64,000 nt of DNA from Ornithodoros turicata (Eukaryota > Arthropoda > Arachnida > Ixodida > Argasidae). A model generated the notes under the pieces. The model was not told the DNA's origin. It was given only the letters and a program-made list of their open reading frames with translations, and did no database searches. Made by a program: the position numbers and the translations under genes. The DNA lies in the NCBI RefSeq assembly GCF_037126465.1, contig NC_088203.1, forward strand, positions 100,688,668 to 100,752,667, in the 5' to 3' direction. Shown here in pieces: positions 43,554 to 55,836 of this stretch. The stretch's first letter is position 1; each line of letters opens with the position of its first letter.

Positions 43554-45819
43554 CAAGGCTGATCCCTTAATGCCGTATTGACCTCCACGTGCACGAGGAC
43601 ATAAGCGTAGCCACATGCGGCACAAGCGCGCGGTAACGCGCATGCGCAGCCGAAATTCTTGCCGCGGTGGGGGAGAAGCCGCCTCCGCGTACCGCTTTTC
43701 TTCGACCGCGCAACGCACGATTTTTAGCGGCATGCCGCGCATTTTCGTCCAATCAGGTGGCCAACGGAGATTGCGTCACGCTCTTGTTTTCTTTCGGCCA
43801 CCTACGCAGTCTGCAGCACATCGTCCTCGTCGTCATCGTCAACATATTGTGAGCCGCGGAAACCGCAGGCGGTAGCGGCTGCTGAGCGGCGGCAAGCACT
43901 CTTTCTTTCCTCTGGTTTCTTTGTTTTCTCTCTTTTCTTGCTGCCTAGCGGCAGCCCGCAGCCGGCTTCCGTGCATGTGTAGGAAGATTTAGAAGGATTA
44001 GAAGAGACTTAGCGGATTGAAAGGTCTTGACGACAACGGTTCCGAAAATGTGGTACCCCCCAGCACTTGATTCCTTTTTAGTGGTTTGCATCACGTTGCT
44101 CATCTTGTATTTGAAAGCTTCCTGTTTGGTTGTGGCTTGTATCAGTGGAAAAGTTCCGATGTGCTAGAGCTCACTAATGTGTGCTTCCTTTTGATTTCCC
44201 TGAACCGCACCCAGCTGCCGTTCTCTCGCAACGCTTGCCCTTTCCACACCGGCGCGCGCACCTATCACTCTCTCTTTTCTTCTTCCCTGACGCGGAGAGG
44301 CGAGGAGGGTTTTGCCAGGTCCCCCAAACTCACCTCGGAAAAGCGTGCAACGAAGAAGGCCGCCACTAGATACCCCACTGTTGCCGTTTCGGACCACTTC
44401 TGCGCGCTAAGTTTAGCGGCAAAATGTTTTTGTTGTTTCTGCGAATGAATCTAGTCTTTATATGTCAAAATAAAACGCGTATAACAACTTTCTGTGTCGT
44501 GTTTCACTTTTTGGTCCGGTTTTGAAACGTGTTGAGCGATCGGAAGGATCTAGTGCACGGCTCCGTGCATCACATAGCGTACCTGTCGTACCAGGCGCCG
44601 CAAGCGCGGTCGTCCATTTCTCCTTCGGTGACCTGGCCTGGCTTGGATTGTGCTTCAACTGGATCTTTAGCGCGCTACAATCAAACGCAAGCCAACGTCT
44701 GGTAACAATGGGGTATCTAAGGGCGGCCTCCGTCATTGCACGCATCGGGATAGGAGTAAATACATGGGAAAATGGGGACCTGGGTTTTGCCACACGGGCA
44801 CGGCGATCTCCTGGAACCTTCCTGTTAGCAGCTACCACTGTAAAAATGGAATGAGTAAAAATGTCCGAACGGCACTGTGATGCTTTCATAATACGGAACA
44901 ATCACAGGCAAAATTACTTTAAACCTGTCACCTTAGGAACACGCGGCCCCCCAACGCGCACTAAACACCCAAGCTACCGAGTAAGAAAACAATAAAGAAG
45001 TCATTTCCTATACCGTACCGGAAAACATGGATACCGTAGCCTCCATGCGACACATCACCGTAGGCCATTTACAGACTTCCTTTCATCCGCTTTGTGGATG
45101 AAGCTGATGACATTCTTCTTTTCTAGCCCCAATTTTTGCTATCGCAAGGCCGATACAAATAACGGCAGAACGGCGAAGCATGCGGTGTCGAATGCAGTTA
45201 GATAATCGCCAATATACAGGAACATAGAAAGAAATGAAATGGGGTAGTTTACGCAGACTCGCCTGTTTGGCTTTGCGTCCCGGTACAAAAGTAAATTCTA
45301 CTTAGGGCGTTCAGAAATCCTTCCTGAGAGCCCCATAAAACGACGTGAGCCAACGGTAGTGCCTGAGGGATATTTTCTTTTTCCTTGTTCCAGCGTGCGT
45401 TTTAAGCTGTATACTATCTAAACTACTTGGGAGCTTGAGAGAAACACAAAGAAAAAACTTCCTTTGTGTGTCCAAAAGAAATTCATTGATCCGGTGGAAT
45501 GAGATTAAAACAGAACCCTCAGGTCGGAAGCTACTGAACTTCTTATTAATTAATAAAACATCGTTAATAGTGATTTATTAAATATCCCGACATAGGGTCT
45601 CTGCTTCAATGCTCTTTCGTGTGTACTGTGTTCACATGAGTGTGCGTTGTGGTTGTACCGCTCAGGTGAAAGTGCGAAAAATGATGGGCTGCAGGAAACA
45701 TCATGGAAGGGCATCAGATTTTCTTCTCTGAAAACGACTCGATGTACAGCTGATTCCTGTCCCTATGCTTATATATATATATATTTTTTTTTTTTTTGTG
45801 TGTGAAGCTTTGTATTAGA
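43554..45819. other. No supported gene; CpG-rich block
   Basis: 43600-43930 is rich in CpG with a palindromic GCGCATGCGCA at 43638-43648 and a CCAAT at 43749-43753, considered as a possible promoter in the findings. ORFs of 120-147 codons at 44086-44901 overlap in antisense and show no motif. Confidence 0.4.
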
Positions 45820-45875
45820 CGCCCTTGGCGATGTAACTCCCCATTCATCATCTCACAATAAAGTTGTTGTTGTTG
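45820..45875 (+). repeat. Family C retroelement tail fragment
   Basis: GGCGATGTAACTCCCCATTC, ATCATCTCACAATAAAG then TTG repeats, as at 29821-29866. Confidence 0.75.
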
Positions 45876-45938
45876 ATGCACCATGCTCAGCATTTTTAGA
45901 ATGTAATGTGTATGCTGATACAACAACAACAACAACTA

Positions 45939-46516
45939 CAGGGTTGTTCTAGAAAACGTTACACATTTCGATCGCACCGTAAAAATAGAAGACTAGGTTC
46001 ACGACTAGGTGCAGACTGAAGTTTCATTCTAATTTTTTGTAAGGTCATGTAGGAAGAAAATTTAAAATAAAGTAAAATCTCGCCCCATGCGTTTTCAATA
46101 GCCTGTCCTCCACAAACACCGCCAATTTTTCTTGTGTCTGCTTCGCATTCATATCACTTCACACAGGTAGCGCTGCCTACAACGATGTGACATGCCAATT
46201 CTGACGTTATGCACCAATCCTCTTCAGTTCCAGTCTTGTTCTGTATGCTGGTGCCACCTGTGTGTGGTGAAATGAAAATGAAGTGCACACAGCCGAAAAT
46301 GGCGGCTTTTGAGTGAGATAGGAGATATAGAAAATGCACAGAGTGAAATTTTGCTTGATTTTAAATTATTCTTCTACAGGACCATAATGCTCACAAAAAA
46401 TTCCGACAAAACTTCAGACAAATGGCTACCAGTCTGCAAAGTTTGGTGTTGGATAAACCCAGTCTTCTATTTTTATGATGCGATCAAAATGTGTAACGTT
46501 TACGAGACTAACCCTG
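45939..46516. mobile_element. 578 bp TIR element, TA-flanked
   Basis: TA at 45937-45938 and 46517-46518. Terminal repeats of about 56 bases match at roughly 49 positions (CAGGGTT, AAACGTTACACATTT, TAAAAATAGAAGACT). No transposase motif in any frame, so it is a deletion derivative or MITE, probably of the Tc1/mariner group. The 150-codon ORF at 46309-46761 runs across its right end and is spurious. Confidence 0.8.
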
Positions 46517-46781
46517 TACATGGATGGCGATGGGATGAGCCGACACGCAGGAAAGCACGTTCCTCATTTTGCACTGCAGCACATGTACGTGTGGTGCTCC
46601 ATCCGTGTGAAGGCACATTGCAGGCGGCTATGCTTTTGCTCTTACTTTTCGAAGCCTTAATTGAAGTTAAAAATCTTCAAATTAAATTTAATATCTCTAA
46701 AACATACCGTTCTTACCCAGTGTTACAGTGCGACGTTAATGGAGATGTACTAATAGTTTGATACACGAGCTGCAAACACAT

Positions 46782-47047
46782 GGCATGGCCGAGTGAATAC
46801 TCGTTTGTGGTAGCTCCAAGGTCGTGCTGTACACTGGGAGGTGCTGGGTTCGAATCCTACCACCGGTTATGCTGTCTGAGGTTTCTCGCTGAGTTTCCGT
46901 GCAGACTTTCCTGACAAATGCCGACACAGTTTCTCTGGATGTCGTCCCAGGACGCATACTAACCGCTTGTTTCCCACTCCTTCCTGCTCTCTTCTATCCA
47001 GCTGTACGCCGCTGAGAGTCACAGTAGCTTCGCGACACTAACACGAA
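46782..47047 (+). mobile_element. Family A SINE
   Basis: Head CATGGCATGGCCGAGTG with part of the A box, B box GGTTCGAATCC near 46848, body and the end GTAGCTTCGCGACACTAACACG. More diverged than the copy at 26426, and about 10 bases shorter in the head. Confidence 0.85.
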
Positions 47048-48589
47048 ATCAGTCAATCAATCAATAACGTGACTATACTTCAAGTAATTTTTGTTCCAAG
47101 TTGTAAGGCGTTTTGTTTCGTCCAACAGTGCTTTCTGACGGAAGCTTTGATGATACCTTGTGCGAGAAAGAGCTTTCTCTTTTTTCTTCTTCTTTTTCTT
47201 TTTCTTTTCTTGTTCTTTCACTAACTCGACGGCTGAAATCCGTTGTCCAAGTTTCTTGGTTCCTGCTTCTACGAAACCGCGGTCATGTAGGAACTTTGAG
47301 AAACGAGTTCCGGGTTAAGTGGGCCACCTTGTTCACAGCGATAATCGACCATTCCGCACTCTCACTTTGCTCCGTCCGGCTGCAGGTGGCACACACACAC
47401 GTATTTATGCGACATCGCTGCACAACCCTGACATTCGTAGAAAGAGAAAAAGAAACACACTTATATGGCCGCTGCCGCAATGCGCCTTGCGCTTACAATA
47501 CCGTTAGTCGTTCCTAATGGCTCTGAACCATTGCGAGAGTGTCGTTGGAACAGATTCCCATGTGGTGTGGGCCACCGGCGTCTTCATTTGAATACGAAGC
47601 TTCGTTAGATCCCTTGCTCTTCCTTTTCATTTTTTCCGCCATCGTGTCTCATCATCCTCTTTGGCTATAGAGCTTCTCCGTTCTCTCACGGAGACTTTTT
47701 TTTCCTTCTTCTTTCCGGCAGTTAGCTTTGATCACGGACGCGCGCTATGCAAAAATATGATAATTTAACCGCTATGCGTCAATTTTCCTCGTTTGATTCC
47801 GGCCTTGTTGCTCTCGCTCCTCTCATCATACTCGAATTTACCGGAATATTTCGATATCGTTCCTTTATCTCCATTTCCATTTTCGAACTTTGGTTTCTAG
47901 CTATTATTATTTTTTCGTTCATACGCGAACACGCACAAAAGTTCATGTTATTTTTCGTGAACGCTAGGAGAGAGAGAGAGAAAAGGAGAGTGACGCAGAT
48001 CGCGAGGGAACGAGGGTACGAGATAAGGACACCGTTCAATTACGTTCGAGGACGATGATGTAACAGAAAATGAGGATGAGGAAAGAATGGCTGTATAGGA
48101 AAGCAGTCCCTAGCTCAATGTCGTCTGGTACATGTCTGGGGGGGGGGGGGGGTCCAAGGAGAATAAAGGTGACCGTCAAGTAATGCCTGTCTTGCGACAG
48201 TGACCCTTCCTTTGTTCAGTTCTTCGACAACGAGCGCTGACTTTCCTGGACAGGAAAGTAAAAAGAAACAAATTAAGGTGTGGCGTATGAGCCGCCAAGT
48301 GATAGAAAATTGTCTCGCGTTGTTAGCAGCTAAAGTTTCCGGTGGGTGGAGATAATTAGTTGCTATCGTGTCCAAGACGAGACGCTTTGACGCGTTGGAG
48401 GTGTCAAGCTCCCGGATGATAACGTTTCCGCTTCAGTGGCTAGTTTTTTTTTACTTTTACTTGCGATTAATTGTCGTTATCTTCTTGTACACGTTGCGAC
48501 AGTCGTTTCTTTCGCGTTGCGTTTCCAGCTAAATGTCCCAGAATAACTATGGTGCGTAGAGCCAAACGAGTGCGGGTAATGCACGCTCT
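47048..48589. other. No gene seen
   Basis: TTCTT-rich tract at 47175-47220 and a G run at 48138-48151. The 134-codon (47113-47517) and 103-codon (47747-48058) ORFs are T-rich readings giving hydrophobic stretches without family motifs. Confidence 0.4.
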
Positions 48590-48775
48590 TGTGCATTTTG
48601 TGACACTTTCTTTTCCCTCGTTTGTGTGTGTAATGTTCCCACTAGTTCGGGACGTTTGACTCCCCCCTCCCCCATACACTACTGGGTTTTCTCCCTTCTT
48701 TTTCGAACTGACTGCGGCTAATTGCTCTGGGGTAGCCAGTCTGACTTTGTCGTGACTTGCACTCTTAAAAATGAA
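48590..48775 (+). repeat. LINE 3' UTR tail
   Basis: TTTTGTGACACTTTCTTTTC, TGTTCCCACTAGTTCGGG, AACTGACTGCGGCTAATTGC, GGGGTAGCCAGTCTGACTTT. Matches the complement of 33984-34220 in order and spacing. Confidence 0.6.
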
Positions 48776-48839
48776 CTTCACCGCATAGCACGCTCCTAGC
48801 CAACCATAATCTCGAATGATATCGTTATCTGCCCTGATT

Positions 48840-49935
48840 TGTTGAAAACGGGAGGCGTATGCCTTTTTTTGTGAGAATTATGAACAGCATAAGTGTCAAA
48901 AGTGTGTTAAAACCAAAGAATATTGAGAACAGATTGTACACCATCGCTTTATTTCTGGATTTTAGGAAGGCAGTTTTCAGTAATTGCCGGTATTTGTCAT
49001 AATATCCTATTAGGCAAATTCTTTCCATGCGCTGTTCGAGGTGTAGCTCACAACTTACTTTCCAGTTACGGTATCTTACCTACAGGTATCAGTATGTTAC
49101 TCTCCACGGGTGCGACGCCCAAAAGCAGTAAATAAGGTATGGTGTCCCACAAGGAGGACCCACCCTGTTTCTTATTTATATTAATGATATTATCAGAATG
49201 CCGCATACAAATGTATGTGGACGATACTAGCGTCTTTTTGTGTCATAGATCCTAAAGAGGCAAATGGTTTAAATTTGAATGTTGTTCCCAAGAACAAACC
49301 GATTAACCAGAATGTTCTAAATCTGCGCATAGGAACAGACAGCATGGAACAAGTGCGACAAATTAAATAAAAAATTTTGGGGGTTTGGCTTGAGGAAACC
49401 CTGGTTTCGACAACTGCATCTGAAACAGCAATAAAGGAAAATTGGTGAATTACATCGAGTGAAGCACATAGGTTTTTTTTTACGAAGAACACTCTATCAC
49501 ACGCTAAGTTACCCTACGCTACCCAATCATCATCATAAAATAAAGTTGCTGTTGTTAACCTGCAGAAAACTACGATTGACAACTACGACCAATTACAACT
49601 GGATCAAAGCACTCCAGATACGAGCACTATCATTAACAATCTGGAAGTATCACAAGAAACATTCCAGGAATGAAATGTTCTACCACTACGGCAGCAATAC
49701 ACTTTAAGGCTTGGTCAATTCGTTTATAAGAGTTTTGATTCAGGAACAACGCAGCGGAAGTCATGCAATACCCCATATGCACTTCGAAATACTTTTTCTT
49801 TCTCGCTATTCCGCACTACCGCACAAATTGTGGCACGCAAGCCACGAGTTGTATTCTGACAAAATTTTACAATACCTTTACCCACCTCTTTGTGACATCT
49901 CTCAGGTGTCAGGGGTAAAGTTAATCGAGGCATAA
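48840..49935 (+). pseudogene. LINE reverse-transcriptase relic (jockey/CR1-like)
   Basis: Pieces in order on the plus strand: ALFLDFRKA (48952 onward), VRGVAHNLLSSY (49037 onward), GVPQGG at 49141-49158, FLIYINDII, MYVDDTSVFLCH with the paired catalytic aspartates at 49220-49225, QVRQIK then ILGVWLEE at about 49350-49400, and a downstream Leu/Tyr-rich block with VLPLRQQYTLRLGQFVYKSF near 49680. These are reverse-transcriptase blocks of a non-LTR element. The reading changes frame several times and has stops. A short tail-like insertion (CATCATCATAAAATAAAG) may sit at 49525-49556. VDD instead of ADD in the catalytic box is a tolerated variant in such families, if original. Confidence 0.75.
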
Positions 49936-52535
49936 CTTGCTCATGATATGCTGCCAGATCGGAAAATAAAATTATAATATGCGTCGGTCAGTTCCATAAA
50001 TTCCTGCAGAGATCAGAAAGAAGCAAGACGACATGCTCTTGTGTGGATAAAATACACCGACTTCACACAACTTGACCAAACAAAAATTAAAAATTAGACT
50101 TGTCGTTGCCTATATGGACATCATCATCAGCACATGAAATGAAACGTCCGGGTCGCGTTAGAGAATCAACCATAAATGGAAAACCTAATTGTTCATTCAG
50201 TCTCCGCAATTTACGTTGCAAAGCAAATTTACGTCAAAGTAAATCGTGGTGGCTACTTTCCTGTAATCATCAGTTGGGTTTGCACCAACAACTTTGTGAT
50301 CGATAAGCACACCGAGTGATCCAACGAGGCAGGTAAATTAGGACTTGGCGGCCACTGTTTATCAAGGTTGCATATCTCCTGGGACCTGCAGAGAGCAGCA
50401 AAAATCAAAAAGTAAAATCAGGCACTCAAACATATTTTTCAGCAGGTTCATAGTCTTGAAGACAGGTCACAGTTTGACACGTTCATAAGTTTGATCATAT
50501 TTCGCTTTTTCTTTAATCCTCCTGTTTTTTGTTTTTTTTTTTGGGGGGGGGGGAAGGGTTCGGGACATTTGGAGGATATTTACTGGCTGGACAAGTCGGA
50601 CAAGAAAGCAACGACAATGACGACAGGAGCCACGTTGAAACTGTCACGTCAGAAATAACGGGAGCTCATCGTCTATATCCCCAACACACATCTCCTTCGG
50701 ACAGTCGATATGTGTGTGTGCAACGTTCGCCAGCGCTGCGACAGCCGGTGCCCACTTCGATCTCCAGATTTTTTTCAGTGTCCTCCGCCAAATGTAGCGG
50801 ATATTTTGCGCTTGCTGGTCACCGTCCTTTCGTCATGAGAAAAGAAGCGTCACACACGACGGTGTTTTGTCGCAGATGCGAAACGGAAAGAGCTATAAGT
50901 GGCTTTCGTGATAGACTTAAAAAAAAAAAACAAATATAGGGAAGGATGGAGCACAGATCGCAACTGTCTGAAATCGTCCACCAAGTCTGGGTACCGTGAT
51001 TGTCGATTTCAGCTCGGCGATAAAGATTGGACGCTGGTATGAGCTGGAGTGAAACAGAGAAGTGATATTGGGCCCGGCTAAGGTGGAAAAATAACGAATA
51101 CTATTTTTTTTTTTTTTTGTCGCATCGAGCTTGTGTAGGTTCGTAATCTCACGAACGAAATTTGCGAAATCATACTTCGACCTCTTGTAATACTTTTTTG
51201 CTGCATCAAATGCGACAGATGGGGTTCGAAACATTAGCTGCATTTGCATGAACGCGACAAAAGCGTATGGTATCGACTTATCGCTACAAATCATCTCTGA
51301 CAGGACAACATCTACCAATCCATCCGGTCGGGATAGGTTCGACGAGATGCGTTAACTCGATAATATAGGCTTTCGTCGCATTCGTGTACAAAGTCACAGA
51401 AAATAGTGGACCGCAAGGAAGTATTACTTTTAACGATTAATTAAGAATGACATACCTATCCGCCAGTAACTTAATTTCCGCAGTATGCAGATGCTATAAA
51501 ACGACACACTCTTTCGCTTCAAATAGAATGCGTCAAAAAGATAAAAATGCGCATATTTTTGGCAGTGGAATTGTTTAAATAAGTTACGGTTGCCATAACG
51601 AGGTAAATTGCGCGCGTCTCTTCAACCATTCTTTTATGTCACTTCGCCTTCCGAATTACTCTAGAAATCAGGAAGCGAATCGCGCCTCACTAAGAGTGCT
51701 CGTGTAGCCGACCCAATGTAAAGTTTTTTCAATGTCTCCACAGTGTTCTTCTGGCTGTCTCTCTCTCTCTGTTTTTTTTTTTTTTTAAATTAGATCAAAT
51801 CTTCTGGATCGGAAGCTTTTGATCTTCCAATTCTTGAACTTCCGTCTCTCCATTGAAGGATGCTTCAAGTATGTGGTCTTAAGTAAGAAGCCTTAAGAAG
51901 AGAGAGACAGAAAAAGAGCAACCAGCGGCCATTAATAGCACACCATTTCGCAACACTAAGCTGTGGGCACTCATTTCTACTTCGAATAATATAATGCAAA
52001 CGATGATTTTAATGATGAAACAACAACAACAACGTGATGATTGATTGATTGATTATGTAAAAGAAAACCAGGGAGAAATTGAACTTGTCTCCTGACTAGT
52101 TCTGCTACTCTCGAAACAAAACAACAAACAAACAAACAACCCAAAACAAACAAAAGTACATTCCCCATCCCCAACAATTAGTGTGTTAGTACACTAGGTG
52201 CAAGTGAATAAATATCACTAGAACATGCAGAGAAACAGATACACACTGCAAGTACACACTAATACCCACTACAAAGATACACATTGATACGAGGCACTCA
52301 CAAAAAAACCAACAACGTTGTTTTGATTTCGATGATTGACTTTAATGTTGAGTACTTTCTGTACAACATATTTTCTGTAATAATAATATGAAGTACCTTA
52401 ACACGTTGAGGTGAGTTCACCCCATATCGCCAGTTACATGTGTTGATGTATCAAGAACTTATGTTCTTCTTTTTTATTTCCTTTCCCTTTCTTCTCTGCT
52501 TTTTCTTTACTTTTCTATTTTATTTTATTTTATTG
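49936..52535. other. No gene seen
   Basis: A T run then G run at 50524-50552, poly-T at 51105-51119 and 51772-51787, GATT repeats at 52038-52055. Mirrored ORFs at 50529-51318 show no motif. This is one of the longest repeat-poor stretches in the window. Confidence 0.4.
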
Positions 52536-52687
52536 TTTGAATAGCAGGCCGACCTTCGTCTTGCTGACCTTCCCCTTCGTTTTTTCTCAACAAACATACC
52601 CCCCCCCCCCTGCTACATACAGCCGTAGCGCAGGCTAACCTTTTCCTCTTTTTTTTTTTTTTGTAATAAACATATATCCCACCCCTG
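52536..52687 (+). repeat. Two retroelement 3' ends with poly-C
   Basis: GAATAGCAGGCCGACCTTCG, TTCTCAACAAACATA and a C run (52536-52612), then a second unit from GCAGGCTAACCTTTTCC to GTAATAAACATATAT (52625-52687). Same family as 25040 and 25995, here as a near-tandem pair. Confidence 0.55.
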
Positions 52688-53121
52688 CAGTCTAGAACTG
52701 CGCGTAATTTGGACCACCGGTCACCACCTTGAGTTCTTCTTCAAAGGAGCCCGAAAATATCCGGCACACGGCGCTGACACCAGTCCTTACCTCCTCCACG
52801 CTGTTACTGTCCTCACGCTTGATCGAAACCGCCATCTTGAGCTGCGGGGTTTGGTTGATTATTTCGAAGTGTTTAGAGGGCTTTAAGTGCTTGTGTTGTT
52901 CCTTTGGAGGTACTTGTATAAGCAAATTATACTTTCATGGTTCTCAACTTGTGCTTGCCTTCTTTGTCAGGTGTTATGTACCGCCACTACCCTGAGCCAA
53001 AATCCGTCAACAACGACCCTGCACGTCGTCGCCAATGTCCATCTTCGATGCTGTAAGTCATTCAGTTTATTGCCATGCGTAGAATTGGGACCCGGATCTG
53101 TATAATCGGTTAGAGGGTAAT

Positions 53122-53757
53122 GTGACGATCATCAATAATCGCAATTGTGTCGAGACGAACTACCACGTGCTTTTTGACTGTCGGATTGCAAAATTTTTTT
53201 GGCAATTGGCTCGGCGGCATACGAACATCATATGCCCAGTGCCCTTACATCATCGACAGTCCTGCCACCGGATTAGTGCACTTTTAACGGCCTGCGGGGC
53301 ACAGGTTCTGTGGGAAGCGCGCTGCAAAGCTGTGGCACAACGTCTCCGCAACACCCCTGTTTTCCTATTGGTGCGGAAATTGAGAGTTAGCGTAATCGCC
53401 ATCCTGCAGCAGGACCTCTTCGCGCTGGGAGAGGAAGGCTTCCGGCGTCGATGCCGTGATCACCCTTCCGTTGTCATTCAGGATGCGTATGTTAGCATCG
53501 TTGGTGCACCTCCATAAATGTATAAAGGCCATCTCATATGTGCATAGCCACAGTGACGAATATGGTCGTCATGTGTATATAGTCACAGTTGTGTAGTCAT
53601 ATATGTACAGTCCCATAGTCATGCAACCATATATACATTGTATCTTGTGCATTATAACTAATTCCAACTAGTGTATTAGTGTGTATTAATATTAGTATTA
53701 GTACTCGTAGTGTGCTCTATAGTATGAGTCGTCTAATAAATTTTCTCAAACATCAAT
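53122..53757 (+). pseudogene. LINE C-terminal zinc-knuckle (zf-RVT-like) and 3' UTR
   Basis: The 131-codon frame reads NCVETNYHVLFDCRIAKFFW near its start: the ETxxHxLxxCxxAxxFW signature of the zinc-binding region that follows reverse transcriptase in some LINEs. The basic C-terminal part (WEARCKAVAQRLRNTPVFLL, ALGEEGFRRRC) is as expected of ORF2 ends and stops at 53515. An AT-rich 3' UTR follows with AATAAA near 53736. The polymerase domain upstream is missing or unreadable, so this is a 5'-truncated copy, the usual result of incomplete reverse transcription. The reading is open for its full length, so the copy may be comparatively young. Confidence 0.65.
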
Positions 53758-53926
53758 AATCAGGGACGCACAAACAACACGAAGTTTGTGTGCCCTTCAG
53801 CCTCAGGGTTTTGATTATGGATGTCCGTCATCACCAGCTCGCCTGCTTCCTTGCCATCTTGTCAGTAATACGGCGTTTGTGGAACCTGTTAAGCAATCAC
53901 CTTGCATTTTCTTCGAAAAAAAAATT

Positions 53927-53968
53927 CGGTGTTAGCACCGCGGATCATCTGTAGCTATGAGCAGCGTT
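53927..53968 (-). mobile_element. Family A SINE 3' end fragment
   Basis: GGTGTTAGCACCGCGGATC and CTATGAGCAGCGTT are the last 40 or so bases of the family in reverse orientation. Confidence 0.6.
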
Positions 53969-54514
53969 CAACACTGAACTCTACAGCCCATACATTAGTA
54001 CCAATGTTTAGCCCGCGAAGGCTTTACAATATCTCGTGGATGAAAAATATCTCGTTGTGAGTGCCAGTACTGCAACATCGAACATTTTTCAAGTACCATT
54101 AAAGATGAAGCATGAACTTGGGCGAACACGGAGGTTTGAGGTCCCTCCGAGTTCGCGCAGGATCTTCAATGGATTTCGTCCACCGGTTTGCCTATGCCAT
54201 CGTTCGTGCATGCCGTCTTATCAGTATATCTCGAGCATGCATCGGTTATACCTCGCCCACCACAGCTCACATACAAAAGACATTACGAGATGATATCGTC
54301 TGGTGGATATACGTCGGAGAACACCCTCTACGGTACTTGTGGGGCGAGTCATTAGGCAGATGCGTGTGTGCTGTGTGGGGAAGGCTAGACTTGTTTTCGG
54401 TGACCTCGCCTCATGTTCTGTGTATAGGTGACCTTTAGAAAGAACGTCATCACGCGTACAGTAAAAAAAAGTTCAAGATGAAAACTACATACAATTGCCG
54501 GCTCGTAGTGCACA
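53969..54514. other. No supported gene
   Basis: ORFs of 85 and 108 codons overlap at 54036-54438 in the same strand but different frames. I recognise no family, though a decayed retroelement is possible. Confidence 0.4.
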
Positions 54515-54592
54515 GCTAGGGGCCGCACCTCATGTGGCGAATTTCCACATTCATCATCATCAATTTATCTGTTGTTGTTGTTCTTAGTGCAC
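54515..54592 (+). repeat. Retroelement 3' tail, ATTCATCATCATC type
   Basis: GGGGCCGCACCTCATGTGGC, GAATTTCCACATTCATC, ATCAATTTATCTG then a TTG repeat. Same tail as the LINE ending at 39372 (minus). Confidence 0.65.
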
Positions 54593-55774
54593 AGCTTGTA
54601 GCACAAACGTTCAGCATACGCGAACTGACTCGTTAACAAAATGCCGCGAATGTCCTACGATTGAAAAAAAAAGGAAGGAACAAAGAAAGAGACGGAGTAA
54701 CTTAGGGAGCAATTACAGCTTCTGGTCTTCTAGATTATTCCCCATTCTAGTCCCCTATCCTTAAACTTACTTTCCAGCACTGCAAATAGTTCCTAAACTT
54801 CTCATAGACCCCCGTGCATTTAGTCCCGAAAAGGAATTATCGGTTGTGATGCAATACGTGCCTTCCGTAAGAGGACAGAACTTGCTCTTTTTTTTCCTTA
54901 GGGTGCATGTAGCCCCGTAACCACCAGAGAATTTCTAAGAACACAACACATAACCCTGCACCGCGTTCCCCGTGATACACTCTACAAAACGGTTTCCTCG
55001 AAGCCACATAAAATAAAGTGAAACATTTCAGTCCTGCCGTAGAGCGGCATTGAAGTAATTTTTTATTGCGGCCGATATTGAAAGAGGTAGGCGTCGTAAA
55101 GCGGTGGACCGGTGGCTCCCATAGATACGGGGTACTCTTTATCCTAAGCTCCTCCGTCTGCTGGTCGGCTGGAGTGATCCCTGTTTTTGAAGGGTAGCGA
55201 GGGTCGAGGCTATAAGAACCTTACCGATGCTGCCCAGATAGACTTGACAGATGAACGTGATCTCGCCAGGGATTAAGGGCGAAGAACAGTCGCTTATGGC
55301 GGCAGTAGATTTTTCTTGGCGGAAATCCGTGATGGGAAAAGTGGACTCTGGGATCTGTACGGTGGAGTTACCCTCTGCGGCATCGTAGAAGGGAATGCCT
55401 CATTACTTCGTCCTTTTGCTCGTACACTTTCATCTGCTGCGAGTGTTTTTTGTTCTGTGTGTATCTACTCAGGCTCGCTTATAAAGTAACTTCCTTTTTG
55501 GAGCATGCTACGGATTGAAAGAGGGGATAGATACAGGTATAAGCGCGTGTTCGCTCTCAGTATTTTTTATTTCATGTTTTTTTTTTTTTTACGCTTCGGC
55601 TGGTATATGCCACGAAAAGACAGTTTCTGTGTTTCTTTTTCTACTGGTTACTAAGGGTACCTGAAGAAATCCGCGGGACTATCTTCGAGCTGGTGCCGCA
55701 CTGAGTTGGTTGTCCTGCGATCAGGTCCCTTTCGTGATAGCCTGTGAGATAACACTGGTACCTCGAGAGTTAGA
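54593..55774. other. No gene seen
   Basis: No ORF of note. Poly-T at 55577-55590 and an A-rich block at 54664. Nothing repetitive recognised. Confidence 0.4.
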
Positions 55775-55836
55775 ATATGTTTATTAGAAAGAAAAGAGGA
55801 AATGTCAGCCAGGCTGATGCCGGCTTGCTATGCCAA
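55775..55836 (-). repeat. Retroelement 3' end, diverged
   Basis: The complement reads GGCATAGCAAGCCGGCATC, GCCTGGCTGACATTTCC and TTCTAATAAACATAT, as in the 25040 family, without the C run. Confidence 0.5.

Noticed and set aside
44458..44901. 147-codon minus-strand ORF with an antisense 110-codon partner
   Set aside because: Overlapping antisense frames without motifs; most likely chance.
47747..48058. Hydrophobic 103-codon ORF as a membrane protein
   Set aside because: T-rich DNA gives Ile/Phe/Leu stretches by chance; no signal context or family match.
54036..54438. Possible reverse-transcriptase fragment
   Set aside because: I could not place any catalytic or flanking motif with confidence.
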